Shown here one piece after another: positions 53,577-61,046 of a DNA stretch of 64,000 nucleotides. A program made the position numbers and the translations under genes. The stretch spans positions 29,703 to 93,702 of the forward strand of contig PNKL01000009.1 of the NCBI GenBank assembly GCA_013822425.1, given 5' to 3'. Below the pieces are notes generated by a model. The model saw only the letters and a program-made list of their open reading frames with translations. It searched no databases and was not told where the DNA came from. Numbering within the stretch: position 1 is the stretch's first letter; each line of letters opens with the position of its first letter. Source of the DNA: Gemmatimonas sp. Its GTDB lineage: Bacteria; Gemmatimonadota; Gemmatimonadetes; Gemmatimonadales; Gemmatimonadaceae.

Positions 53577-54179
53577 CTATCCGCGCTTCGCCACGCGCGC
53601 AAGCGCTTTGCGGATCAGGTCGGCCGTGTCAGCGCCGCCGCCATCCTCGAGCGTGGCGAAGACGGCTTTCTCGGCATCCGCCGCCTGGTAGCCCAGCGCC
53701 ACGAGCGCACGCACCGCGTCCGCACCGGGGCCAGCCGGGGCGGCCGCACGGCCCGGCGTCGGCACATCGCCGACAGCCACGAGCTTGTCGCGCAGTTCGA
53801 GCACCAGCCGTTCGGCGAGCTTCTTGCCAACCCGCGGCACGCGCGTCAGCGTCGCGAGGTCGTTCTCCTGTACCGCCCGGACGAGTCGGTCGCCGCCGAG
53901 TGCGGACATCAGGTTCATGGCGAGCGCGGGACCCACGCCGGTCGTCCCCAGCACTCGCTGGAACATCGAGCGCTCGGCGGCCGTGGCGAAGCCGTACAGC
54001 GTCCAACTGTCCTCCCGCACGACGAGCGCCGTGTGCAGTTCGATGGCGCCGCCGGGGCGGGGAAGCGCCTCGGCCACCGAAAGCGGGATGTGCACCGCGT
54101 ACGCGACGCCGCCGGCGGTCATGATCTCCACGCGGTCAATGTCGGTCGTGAGCAACGTACCGGCGATGCGCGCGATCAC
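53577..54179 (-). CDS. ruvA: Holliday junction DNA-binding protein RuvA
   Basis: A 200-residue RuvA. Domain I begins [10 protein letters not shown]. Two helix-hairpin-helix motifs occupy domain II ([40 protein letters not shown]). Domain III at the C-terminus contacts RuvB ([18 protein letters not shown]). ATG at 54179 overlaps the ruvC stop. Confidence 0.96.
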   Translation of the reverse strand: MIARIAGTLLTTDIDRVEIMTAGGVAYAVHIPLSVAEALPRPGGAIELHTALVVREDSWTLYGFATAAERSMFQRVLGTTGVGPALAMNLMSALGGDRLVRAVQENDLATLTRVPRVGKKLAERLVLELRDKLVAVGDVPTPGRAAAPAGPGADAVRALVALGYQAADAEKAVFATLEDGGGADTADLIRKALARVAKRG

Positions 54180-54682
54180 CGGGCCGCCTCGATCAGGCGC
54201 GTCACGTCGGCGCGCAGCAGACAGGCGAGTGCCGCGGCCACGCCGTCGGCGGCGTCGGCAGGTTCCGGTGCACTCCTGAGCCTGAGCAGTTTCATCACCA
54301 TGAACTGCACCTGCTCCTTGGTGGCGGCGCCGTTGCCGGTCACCGTCTTCTTGATGTCGGCCGGCGGGTATTCGTAGATCCGGATGTCCGCCTGCTGGCC
54401 GGCGAGCAGCACCACGCCGCGGGCGTGGCCGAGCACCACCGTGGTGCGCACGTTGCGGGCGTAGAACACGTCCTCCACCGCGAGTGCCTCCGGCTGATGC
54501 CGCGCGAGCAGGTCCCGTACACCCTCATAGATGTCGGCCAGCCGCGCCGCCAGCGGCTCGCTGGCCCGCGTCCTGATGACCCCGCACTCGATGAGCTCGG
54601 CGCCGCCCACCCGCGCTGCGCGCGCGCGAACAACGCCGTAGCCCGTCACCGCCGTGCCGGGGTCAATGCCGAGGATGATCAC
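54176..54682 (-). CDS. ruvC: Crossover junction endodeoxyribonuclease RuvC
   Basis: A 168-residue RuvC resolvase. Catalytic residues are in ILGIDPGTAVTGYG (first Asp), AVEDVFYARN (Glu) and the C-terminal PADAADGVAAALA (Asp pair). It cleaves Holliday junctions after RuvAB migration. The GTG at 54682 overlaps the yebC stop (GTGA) and gives the normal N-terminus; longer in-frame starts would read into yebC. Confidence 0.96.
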   Translation of the reverse strand: MIILGIDPGTAVTGYGVVRARAARVGGAELIECGVIRTRASEPLAARLADIYEGVRDLLARHQPEALAVEDVFYARNVRTTVVLGHARGVVLLAGQQADIRIYEYPPADIKKTVTGNGAATKEQVQFMVMKLLRLRSAPEPADAADGVAAALACLLRADVTRLIEAAR

Positions 54683-55422
54683 GCGCCGGCCATCTCTGCT
54701 TCGTCCATCTCGAAGTTCGCGTCCACCTTCTGCACGTCGTCCAGTTCCTCGAGCGCCTCGAGGAGCTTCATCAGCGAGCTCGCCGGTTCGCCCGACACCG
54801 TCACGGTGCTCTTCGGAATCCACGACAGCTCGGCCTGCGACACCTTGAGCCCCGCCGCGTCGAGCCCCTGCTTCACCGAGTGCAGGTCGGCCGGTGCCGT
54901 CGTGATCACGAAGGCGTCGTCCTCGCGCACGAAATCCTCGGCACCCGCCTCCAGCGCCTTCTCCATCACCGCATCCTCATCGAGACCAGCGGCCTCCACG
55001 AAGATCTGCCCCTTCTTGTCGAACATGAACGCCACCGAGTTGCTCGTCCCGAGGTTGCCGCCATTGCGCGTGAGCTTGGCGCGCACCTCGGCCACGGTGC
55101 GCGTCGGGTTGTCGGTGAGCGCCTGGATCATGATGGCCACGCCGCCCGGGCCGTACGCCTCGTACAGGACGTCTGCGTAATCCACACTCTCCAGTTCACC
55201 CGTCCCCTTCTTGACGGCACGCTCGATGTTCTCCTTGGGCAGCGACTGCGCCCGGGCGTTGTCGATGGCGGTGCGGAGCCGCGGGTTGCCGTCGGGATCG
55301 CCGCCGCCCTGCTTCGCGGCGACGGTGATCTCACGGATGAGCTTGGTGAAGAGCGCACCGCGCTTCTTGTCGGTCGCGGCCTTGGCGTTCTTGATGGTCT
55401 TCCACTTGCTGTGACCGGACAT
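54679..55422 (-). CDS. yebC: YebC/PmpR family regulator (TACO1 family)
   Basis: A 247-residue YebC. MSGHSKWKTIKNAKAATDKKR is a near-invariant start. LPKENIERAVKKGTGE and YEAYGPGGVAIMIQALTDNPTRT identify the three-domain fold. The family binds DNA or helps ribosomes through proline-rich stretches. It leads the ruvCAB operon, as in many bacteria. Confidence 0.95.
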   Translation of the reverse strand: MSGHSKWKTIKNAKAATDKKRGALFTKLIREITVAAKQGGGDPDGNPRLRTAIDNARAQSLPKENIERAVKKGTGELESVDYADVLYEAYGPGGVAIMIQALTDNPTRTVAEVRAKLTRNGGNLGTSNSVAFMFDKKGQIFVEAAGLDEDAVMEKALEAGAEDFVREDDAFVITTAPADLHSVKQGLDAAGLKVSQAELSWIPKSTVTVSGEPASSLMKLLEALEELDDVQKVDANFEMDEAEMAGA

Positions 55423-55429
55423 GACGACG

Positions 55430-55593
55430 ATTCAGGATGGGGATTTCGGATCGGGGCTGCGGATTCCGATACGGATTTCGATCGCGATTGACCTGAGTGC
55501 AATCTACCTCGCAACGAGGAGCCGCAAAACGGGAGAGGGCGGCCCGAAAGCCGCCCCCGCCCAGTGTCTACCGTCCGCCGTCTACCGTCTGCC
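55430..55593. repeat. Word-repeat spacer with one-armed GATT repeats and 14-bp tandem pair
   Basis: The spacer upstream of yebC contains reiterated GGATT/CGATT words (GGGGATTTCGGATCGGGG, GCGGATTCCGATACGGATTT) at 55438-55490, sharing GGATTCCGAT with the palindrome at 45914-46076 but without its complementary arm. At the other end, GTCTACCGTCCGCC and GTCTACCGTCTGCC are tandem 14-bp units at 55566-55593. No gene is seen here. Confidence 0.65.
55537..55556 (-). terminator. Intrinsic terminator of the outer-membrane-protein operon
   Basis: GGGCGGC (55537-55543) pairs with GCCGCCC (55550-55556) around CCGAAA. On the minus strand it follows the gene ending at 55596, and a GTTTTG tract comes a few bases later. 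The position and stem make it a good terminator for the 58.9-55.6 kb minus-strand genes. Confidence 0.65.
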
Positions 55594-55595
55594 CC

Positions 55596-56696
55596 TTAGT
55601 GAATGCGCAGCATCACCGACGCCCGCCAACCCGACAGGTCAATGGTGTCGCCGCCGCCCAGCGTATTGAGCTGGCCGAGCTGGTACGTGGCCGTCGGGAT
55701 GAAGCTGAACGCCCCGGCAGTCCAGCGCAGGCGCATGCCACCGCTGCCGAGGAAGCCGGCCTGATCGCCGTCCACCAGCCAGTTGCGCACTTCGACATTC
55801 GGCTCGATGTACAGGTTGCCCGTGCGGAAGCCGAGGGCGAGCGCACCGTTGAGTACGTTCTCGGGCGCCGCCTCGCCGCCGAACTGCTGTCCCTTGGCGC
55901 GGTGCAGTCCCCAGCCGCTGAGGAAGACGTCCGTGTTCCCCACCGGCATGAAGAGCGAAGCCTGCCCGATGTACCGGTCACCTGTCGCGTACGACGTGTT
56001 CGCCAGCACGTCGTTGCCGAACGTCGAGAACGTGACGCCAACGGTCAGGCGGCCGTTGCCGATCATCCGGTCCGCGCCGATGCGCGCGCGCACCTCATCG
56101 GCCGGCGTGAACGTCAGCATCTCCTTGCCGGCGTCATCCTGCACCTCATAGGCGTTAAACTCCGTCGATTTCCGGAACGACCCGGCGATGCCGAGGTTCC
56201 AGTCGCCCAGGCTGCGGGCCACCGCGATGCCGCCCGTCGTCGAGAGCCCCGCGCCATACGACGACGTCGGGAAGATGAGGAAGTCGTTGCCGATCTGCCC
56301 GGCCGCCTCCGACTTGTCCTGCGTGATCTTGTACTGCCCGGTGGGGAGGTTCGCGCCTACCGTGAAGACCACGGCATCGGTGCCGAGCGTCAGGTTGGCG
56401 CGCACTTGGGTGTCGGTGATCCCGGAGATCGAACTCACGCCGGCGCCGTTTGACGAGACCTCCGACGTGGCGAACGCGGTCGCCACGTCGATATTCAGCC
56501 GCGAGTTGATTTGCACGGCGGCCACGAACGGGACGGTCAACTGCGTGACAGTCTTCGCCGTCGCGCCGGAACCGATCCTGAACGACACGTACTGCGGAAT
56601 GACCGCTGCCGCGGCGCCGCCCAGTCCCTGCGCGCCGGCGCCCATGGGCGCCGCGAGGAGCAGAGTGGCGATGAGAGTCGAGGAGACGTATCTCAT
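55596..56696 (-). CDS. Outer-membrane beta-barrel-like protein
   Basis: A 366-residue exported protein with signal peptide MRYVSSTLIATLLLAAPMGA ending before GAQG. The mature chain is dominated by short amphipathic strands with aromatic girdle residues (SFRIGSG, VVFTVGANLPTG, GDWNLGIAGSF, SASVMLRIH-like end WRASVMLRIH), typical of a barrel. No specific family is recognised. ATG at 56696 is preferred because GGAAG lies 8 bp upstream; the GTG at 56702 that overlaps the previous stop is alternative. The gene follows the TPR/CsgG-like gene. Confidence 0.75.
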   Translation of the reverse strand: MRYVSSTLIATLLLAAPMGAGAQGLGGAAAAVIPQYVSFRIGSGATAKTVTQLTVPFVAAVQINSRLNIDVATAFATSEVSSNGAGVSSISGITDTQVRANLTLGTDAVVFTVGANLPTGQYKITQDKSEAAGQIGNDFLIFPTSSYGAGLSTTGGIAVARSLGDWNLGIAGSFRKSTEFNAYEVQDDAGKEMLTFTPADEVRARIGADRMIGNGRLTVGVTFSTFGNDVLANTSYATGDRYIGQASLFMPVGNTDVFLSGWGLHRAKGQQFGGEAAPENVLNGALALGFRTGNLYIEPNVEVRNWLVDGDQAGFLGSGGMRLRWTAGAFSFIPTATYQLGQLNTLGGGDTIDLSGWRASVMLRIH

Positions 56697-56698
56697 GG

Positions 56699-58057
56699 TC
56701 ACGGCTTCCGGATAACGATGGTCACCTGCCCGGTCTTCGTGGCGGGCTGGTCAGTGCCCGTCTTCTCGGCGGCAGGGTCTCGCGTGGGGGGTGGCGCCTG
56801 CGTCTGGCCCGTCGTCCCGCCGGTGCCCGCGTTGACGGTGTTGGCCGCGGACGGGTTGATGTCGCCTACCGCGTTCGCGAGGGTCGAGCCGATGCCGGTG
56901 CTGGTGGCGGCCACGCCGCGTTCGGCGGCCGTCACGGCGGCGCCTTCCGCCGTGTTCTTGAGGCCCGATTCCACCGTGGCGGCGGTCACTTGCTGACCCT
57001 GCTGCGCGCTGCGTGCGTTCTGGGCCCGCTGCAGCGCCGCGCCGAAGCCCGGGTCGATGCTCCGCGCCTGCTCGTAGAAGCGGGCTGCGTCGCCGTAGCG
57101 CCCTTCGTCCTCGGCCACCAGGCCGTTGCTGTACGCGAGGAAGGCCTGCAGCGACCGCGTCGGGCGCTGTTCGATGGCGGCGCGGTCGGCCGCCGAGAGA
57201 CGCACGCCAAGCTCGTTGATCAGGCCGAGGGCGATGTTCTTCTCGATCGTGAAGATCTGGTCGAGCACGTCGCTGCTTTGCACGTCGCGCCCCTGCTGCT
57301 GCGACGTCACGACGCTCACGACGGCCGCGTTCACGGTCAGGTTACGGGTTCCCGTCTGGGTGATCGCTCCCTGCACCACGCGCGAGGCACGCACGAGCTT
57401 GCCGGCCCGCAACGACGTGGCTGCGTCGGTGCGCCCGCTCTGGCTCAGTGAAATCTCGTCCACCATCGCCTGGATGCGATCGCGCTCGAGGAGCTGCAGG
57501 TCCGGCGACCGGGCGAGGTCGCTGATCAAGAGGTCCGACATGCCGCGCGACAGCGGGGCGAGCGTCTGGTCGGTGCCGCTGAAGGTCATCGGCAGCACCG
57601 CCACCGTGCGCGGATCACCCGCCTGCTGGGCGATGCGGGCTTCGTTGGCGATCGCCGACTTGGCGGCCGCGTGCAGCTCGGCGCGCGAGAGCGCGACGAG
57701 GCGGGTGCGGATGTCATTGCGCACCGACCGCGTCTTGCCGACCTGCAAGTACGTGTTGTACGCGTCCTTGGCCGCAGTGTAGTCCTTCAGCGCCTCGGCG
57801 GCGAGGCCGGCATAGAGCGCGCTCACGCCATCCTTGGGGTCGAGCCGCCGGGCGGCGTCCAGCACCGTCTGGGCGTCGGCGAAGCGCTGCCGCTTGTAAT
57901 AGGCGATACCGAGCGCGCGCAGCGCCGCCATCGAACTGGGATTCGCGGCCTTGGCGCGCTCCAGCTTGTCGAGCGTCTTGTCGGGTGCCTGCTGTGCGAG
58001 CGCTGGGAGCGCCAGGGCGCAGAGCAGGGGCAGCACCAGAAGTCTCGCGTATCGCAT
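56699..58057 (-). CDS. Exported TPR protein with CsgG-like domain
   Basis: A 452-residue protein with a signal peptide (PLLCALALPALAQ). Tetratricopeptide repeats span about residues 25-140 (LRALGIAYYKRQRFADAQTVLDAARRLDP). A CsgG/TolB-like alpha-beta domain covers about 150-300, beginning RTVAVLPMTFSGTD, then MSDLLISDLARSPDLQLLERD. A further TPR follows near 330 (YGDAARFYEQARSIDPGFG). The tail is Thr/Ala-rich and disordered. The CsgG-like fold suggests assembly of an outer-membrane complex or signalling lipoprotein oligomer; the co-transcribed barrel protein may be its partner. Confidence 0.8.
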   Translation of the reverse strand: MRYARLLVLPLLCALALPALAQQAPDKTLDKLERAKAANPSSMAALRALGIAYYKRQRFADAQTVLDAARRLDPKDGVSALYAGLAAEALKDYTAAKDAYNTYLQVGKTRSVRNDIRTRLVALSRAELHAAAKSAIANEARIAQQAGDPRTVAVLPMTFSGTDQTLAPLSRGMSDLLISDLARSPDLQLLERDRIQAMVDEISLSQSGRTDAATSLRAGKLVRASRVVQGAITQTGTRNLTVNAAVVSVVTSQQQGRDVQSSDVLDQIFTIEKNIALGLINELGVRLSAADRAAIEQRPTRSLQAFLAYSNGLVAEDEGRYGDAARFYEQARSIDPGFGAALQRAQNARSAQQGQQVTAATVESGLKNTAEGAAVTAAERGVAATSTGIGSTLANAVGDINPSAANTVNAGTGGTTGQTQAPPPTRDPAAEKTGTDQPATKTGQVTIVIRKP

Positions 58058-58069
58058 GGCTCCGGCCTC

Positions 58070-58942
58070 CTATCGGTCGGGATCGAGCATGTCTTCGAAC
58101 CGCATCCACTGCTTGTAGAAGAACAGGTCCACGTAGCCCACGTTGCCGTTGCGGTTCTTGCGCACCAGCAGCTCCGTGGCCCCCTCCACCCCGTAGCCGG
58201 GGCGGTACATCTCCTCGCGGAAGATCGCCAGCACGACGTCCGCGTGCTGCTTCACCGCGCCCTGCACCCCAAAATCGTCCAGTATCGGCCGCGGATCGGC
58301 ACGATCCGCCTGAAGCCGGGGCAACTGGCACGTGAGCACCAGCGCGATGTTGAGCTCGATGGCGAGCGCCTTGAGGATGCGCACGGCCGCCGAGAGCTCC
58401 TCATCCTGTGCGCGGGTGCTGCCGGCGAGCCCCTGCAGCGAATCGACGATCACCACGTGCGCATTGGACGTGCGGCGAATGTCGGCCGAGAGCGCTTCGA
58501 CCCCCCCGCCCGACGGAAACGCGGCGATCACCGGAACCGCGTCGCGGAACCTCACGGCCGCCGCGCCCACGCCTGATCGCGTGAAGTCGTCCAGCGACCC
58601 GCGGCGGAGGTCATCCACCCGGGCGCGTCCCTCGATGGCGAGGGCGCGCTCCATCACCCGCTCGTGCGACATCTCGCTCGTGAAGAAGACGGCCGGAATG
58701 CCCTGCTGGGCCATGCGAAGCGCCATCGCCAGGGCCAGGGCGCTCTTGCCGCTCTGGACGTCGCCGCCGAGCACTACCAGGTCGCCGCGGCGCACGCCTC
58801 CCCCGAGCCACTTGTCGATGCTCGGGAAGCCCGTCGCGTACGCGTCGCGGCCATGGTCGCCATCGGCAGCCCTGTCCACCCGGCGCATCACGCGGGCAAG
58901 CGGGGAGATATCGGTCGGCCGGGACACGCCGACGTCAGTCAC
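58070..58942 (-). CDS. Stand-alone DnaB C-terminal (RecA-like) ATPase
   Basis: A 290-residue protein equal to the C-terminal domain of replicative helicase DnaB. The N-terminal primase-interacting domain is absent. Walker A is GGDVQSGKSALAL (DnaB: GRPSMGKTALAL). FFTSEMSHERVMERALA, HVVIVDSLQGL (Walker B), LTCQLPR and the arginine-finger region IFREEMYRPG follow, then VRKNRNGNVGYVDL. Being complete from its own GTG (58942) and lying away from other replication genes, it is a dedicated paralogue rather than a fragment. DNA unwinding cannot be assumed without the N-terminal collar. Confidence 0.88.
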   Translation of the reverse strand: MTDVGVSRPTDISPLARVMRRVDRAADGDHGRDAYATGFPSIDKWLGGGVRRGDLVVLGGDVQSGKSALALAMALRMAQQGIPAVFFTSEMSHERVMERALAIEGRARVDDLRRGSLDDFTRSGVGAAAVRFRDAVPVIAAFPSGGGVEALSADIRRTSNAHVVIVDSLQGLAGSTRAQDEELSAAVRILKALAIELNIALVLTCQLPRLQADRADPRPILDDFGVQGAVKQHADVVLAIFREEMYRPGYGVEGATELLVRKNRNGNVGYVDLFFYKQWMRFEDMLDPDR

Positions 58943-59000
58943 GGGTGTGGGTCATTGGCAAATCATACGGATGCAGGCCGCCGCCCCACAAGCACCCGGC

Positions 59001-59393
59001 TCAGGCACCGATCAACCGGGTGAGACGGTCCAACTCTGAACGTGCTTTCCGGTCGAGGAACGGCGCCGTGACCTCGGTCACGTTTGAGAGCGCCGTGGCC
59101 ACGGCCTGCGCGTCATTCCCCGCCGTGGCGTCGAGCAGCCGGCCGAGTGCCCCACGCAGCGGCGCGGCCAGCGTGAGGGCACCCATCCAGTGCCGCGCCG
59201 ATGCCGCCCGCTCCGCCCGCAGGGGTGCCGGCAGGGCGCCCGGACCGTGGGCCGCGTCGGCGAGCCGGGCGGCGACGAGCGTCGCCATCAGCGACTCGCG
59301 CACCCCGCCGAGAGGGGCTCGGGACGTCGCGACGGCCAACGCCCGGAGGGGAAAAACCGGTTCGCTGAGGGCGTACGGGGGGAGGGCATCCAT
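59001..59393 (-). CDS. Hypothetical helical protein
   Basis: A 130-residue protein, MDALPPYALSEPVFPLRALA and onward, rich in Ala/Arg/Leu and predicted almost wholly helical (ATLVAARLADAAHG, ARHWMGALTLAAPLRGALGRLL, ATALSNVTEVTAPFLDRKARSELDRL). No cysteine, no signal peptide, no recognised motif. It is 59 bp upstream of the DnaB-like gene and divergent from porX with a 90-bp gap. Possibly a lineage-specific partner of one of them. Confidence 0.6.
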   Translation of the reverse strand: MDALPPYALSEPVFPLRALAVATSRAPLGGVRESLMATLVAARLADAAHGPGALPAPLRAERAASARHWMGALTLAAPLRGALGRLLDATAGNDAQAVATALSNVTEVTAPFLDRKARSELDRLTRLIGA

Positions 59394-59483
59394 CACCCCG
59401 ACGAATCTGCCCCCTCGTTGCACGCCCCGCCAGCGTCCCGGACGTTGGCGACCCCAATTCTCGGGGACTAGCTTACCCAGGAT

Positions 59484-61046
59484 ATGGCGCCGCTCGCGAA
59501 ATCCGTGCTCTGGGTGGACGACGAGGCAGAACTCCTCGAGTCGCACCGGCTCTTTCTCACCGAGAAGGGCTACAGCGTCCAGATGGCCCGCAATGCGTCG
59601 GATGCCCTGGAACTGCTGCGGCAGCATGCCTTCGATGCCCTCCTCCTCGACGAACAGATGCCCGGCATGCGCGGCATCGCCATGGTGCGCGAGGCGCGCG
59701 AGCTGGCGCCGACCATGCCCGTCGTGATGGTCACCAAGAGCGAGGAGGACAGCACGCTGCGCGAGGCGCTCGGCCAGGACGTCTCCGAGTACCTCGTGAA
59801 GCCCGTGACCCCGCGTCAGGTGCAGGCCGTCCTCACCCGCATCCTCGAGGGGCCGCGCATCCGCAGTCAGGCGATGGCGCGCCGCTTCGTCGAGCGGTTC
59901 CGCGCCCTCGAGGCCGTGCGCCTCAAGGACCTCGACTGGCGCGGCTGGACCGAGCACTACGCCGAGTTGGTGCAGTGGGACGTCGAACTGACCGCCGCCG
60001 GCGAGGCGGGGTTGAACGTTTCGCTGCGCGCCCTCTTTCCGGCCATGCACCGCGACTTCGCGGCCTTCATGGGCGACGGCTACCCGCGCTGGGTGCATGA
60101 CCTCGACGGCGACCGTCCGCCGCTCTCGGTGGACGTCGTCGGCGAGTTCCTGATGCCGGCGCTTGCCGACCATCGCGCCGTGGTCTTCATCGTCGTGGAC
60201 TGCCTGCGCCTCGACCAGTGGAAGGTGCTCGAGCCGATCGTCGCGCAGGCCTTTGAAATTGACGCCGCACACTACTTCGGACTGCTGCCCACGGCCACGC
60301 CCTATGCGCGCAACGCGTTGTTCAGCGGGCTGTTCCCCGCCGAGATCGCCGAGCGCTTCCCTGCCTGGTGGGGCGAAGGCGATGACGAATCGCTCAACCA
60401 GCACGAACGCGACCTGCTCGTCGAGCAGTTGCGCTCGCTGCGGGGCGAGACGCCGGTGCGCTACCACAAGATCACGTCGGCGTTCGACTCCGACGAGCTC
60501 GAGCGCCACCTGACGACCTCCATCGCGGCCGAGGGCGTCAGCGCGTTCGTCTTCAACTTCGTGGACCTCCTGACCCACGGCCGCTCCGAATCGACGATCC
60601 TGTATGAGGTGGCGCGGGACGAAGCGGCGCTGCGCCAGCTCACCGAGCAGTGGTTCCGCCGGTCGGCGTTGTGGAGCGTCCTGCGCGAGGCGGCGCGCCG
60701 CGGCCTGCCGGTGCTCCTCACCAGCGACCACGGCTCCATTCACTGCAACACGCCGGCCACCGTGTTCGCCAAGAAGGACGCCACTGCAAGCCTGCGCTAC
60801 AAGATGGGTGAGGACCTGCGTGCCGAACGCCCCGAGCAGGCGCTCGTCTTCAGCGAGGCCGCGCAGCTCCGCCTCCCGCCGCGGGGCAAGCGGGTCAATA
60901 CGGTGCTCGCCACCGGTGACTGCTTCTTCGTCTATCCGACCAAGCTGCGCGAGTACCAGCAGCGGTACCGCGGGTCGTTCCTGCATGGCGGGGTTTCCCC
61001 GGAAGAGGTCATCCTTCCCCTCGTCCTCCTCACGCCCCGCCGCTGA
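59484..61046 (+). CDS. porX: PorX: response regulator fused to a PglZ phosphatase-like domain
   Basis: A 520-residue protein, the length of PorX. The receiver has acidic pair Asp12/Asp13, phospho-acceptor Asp56 (LLLDEQMPG) and Lys106. A helical linker leads to a PglZ alkaline-phosphatase-superfamily domain whose metal and nucleophile residues are visible: VVDCLRLDQW (Asp239), LLPTATPYARNALFSG (Thr270) and LLTSDHGSIHC. In Bacteroidota PorX regulates type IX secretion and its PglZ domain is a zinc phosphodiesterase. No type IX genes lie in this window, so the target here is open. The stop overlaps the start of the ABC transporter gene. Confidence 0.9.
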   Translation: MAPLAKSVLWVDDEAELLESHRLFLTEKGYSVQMARNASDALELLRQHAFDALLLDEQMPGMRGIAMVREARELAPTMPVVMVTKSEEDSTLREALGQDVSEYLVKPVTPRQVQAVLTRILEGPRIRSQAMARRFVERFRALEAVRLKDLDWRGWTEHYAELVQWDVELTAAGEAGLNVSLRALFPAMHRDFAAFMGDGYPRWVHDLDGDRPPLSVDVVGEFLMPALADHRAVVFIVVDCLRLDQWKVLEPIVAQAFEIDAAHYFGLLPTATPYARNALFSGLFPAEIAERFPAWWGEGDDESLNQHERDLLVEQLRSLRGETPVRYHKITSAFDSDELERHLTTSIAAEGVSAFVFNFVDLLTHGRSESTILYEVARDEAALRQLTEQWFRRSALWSVLREAARRGLPVLLTSDHGSIHCNTPATVFAKKDATASLRYKMGEDLRAERPEQALVFSEAAQLRLPPRGKRVNTVLATGDCFFVYPTKLREYQQRYRGSFLHGGVSPEEVILPLVLLTPRR

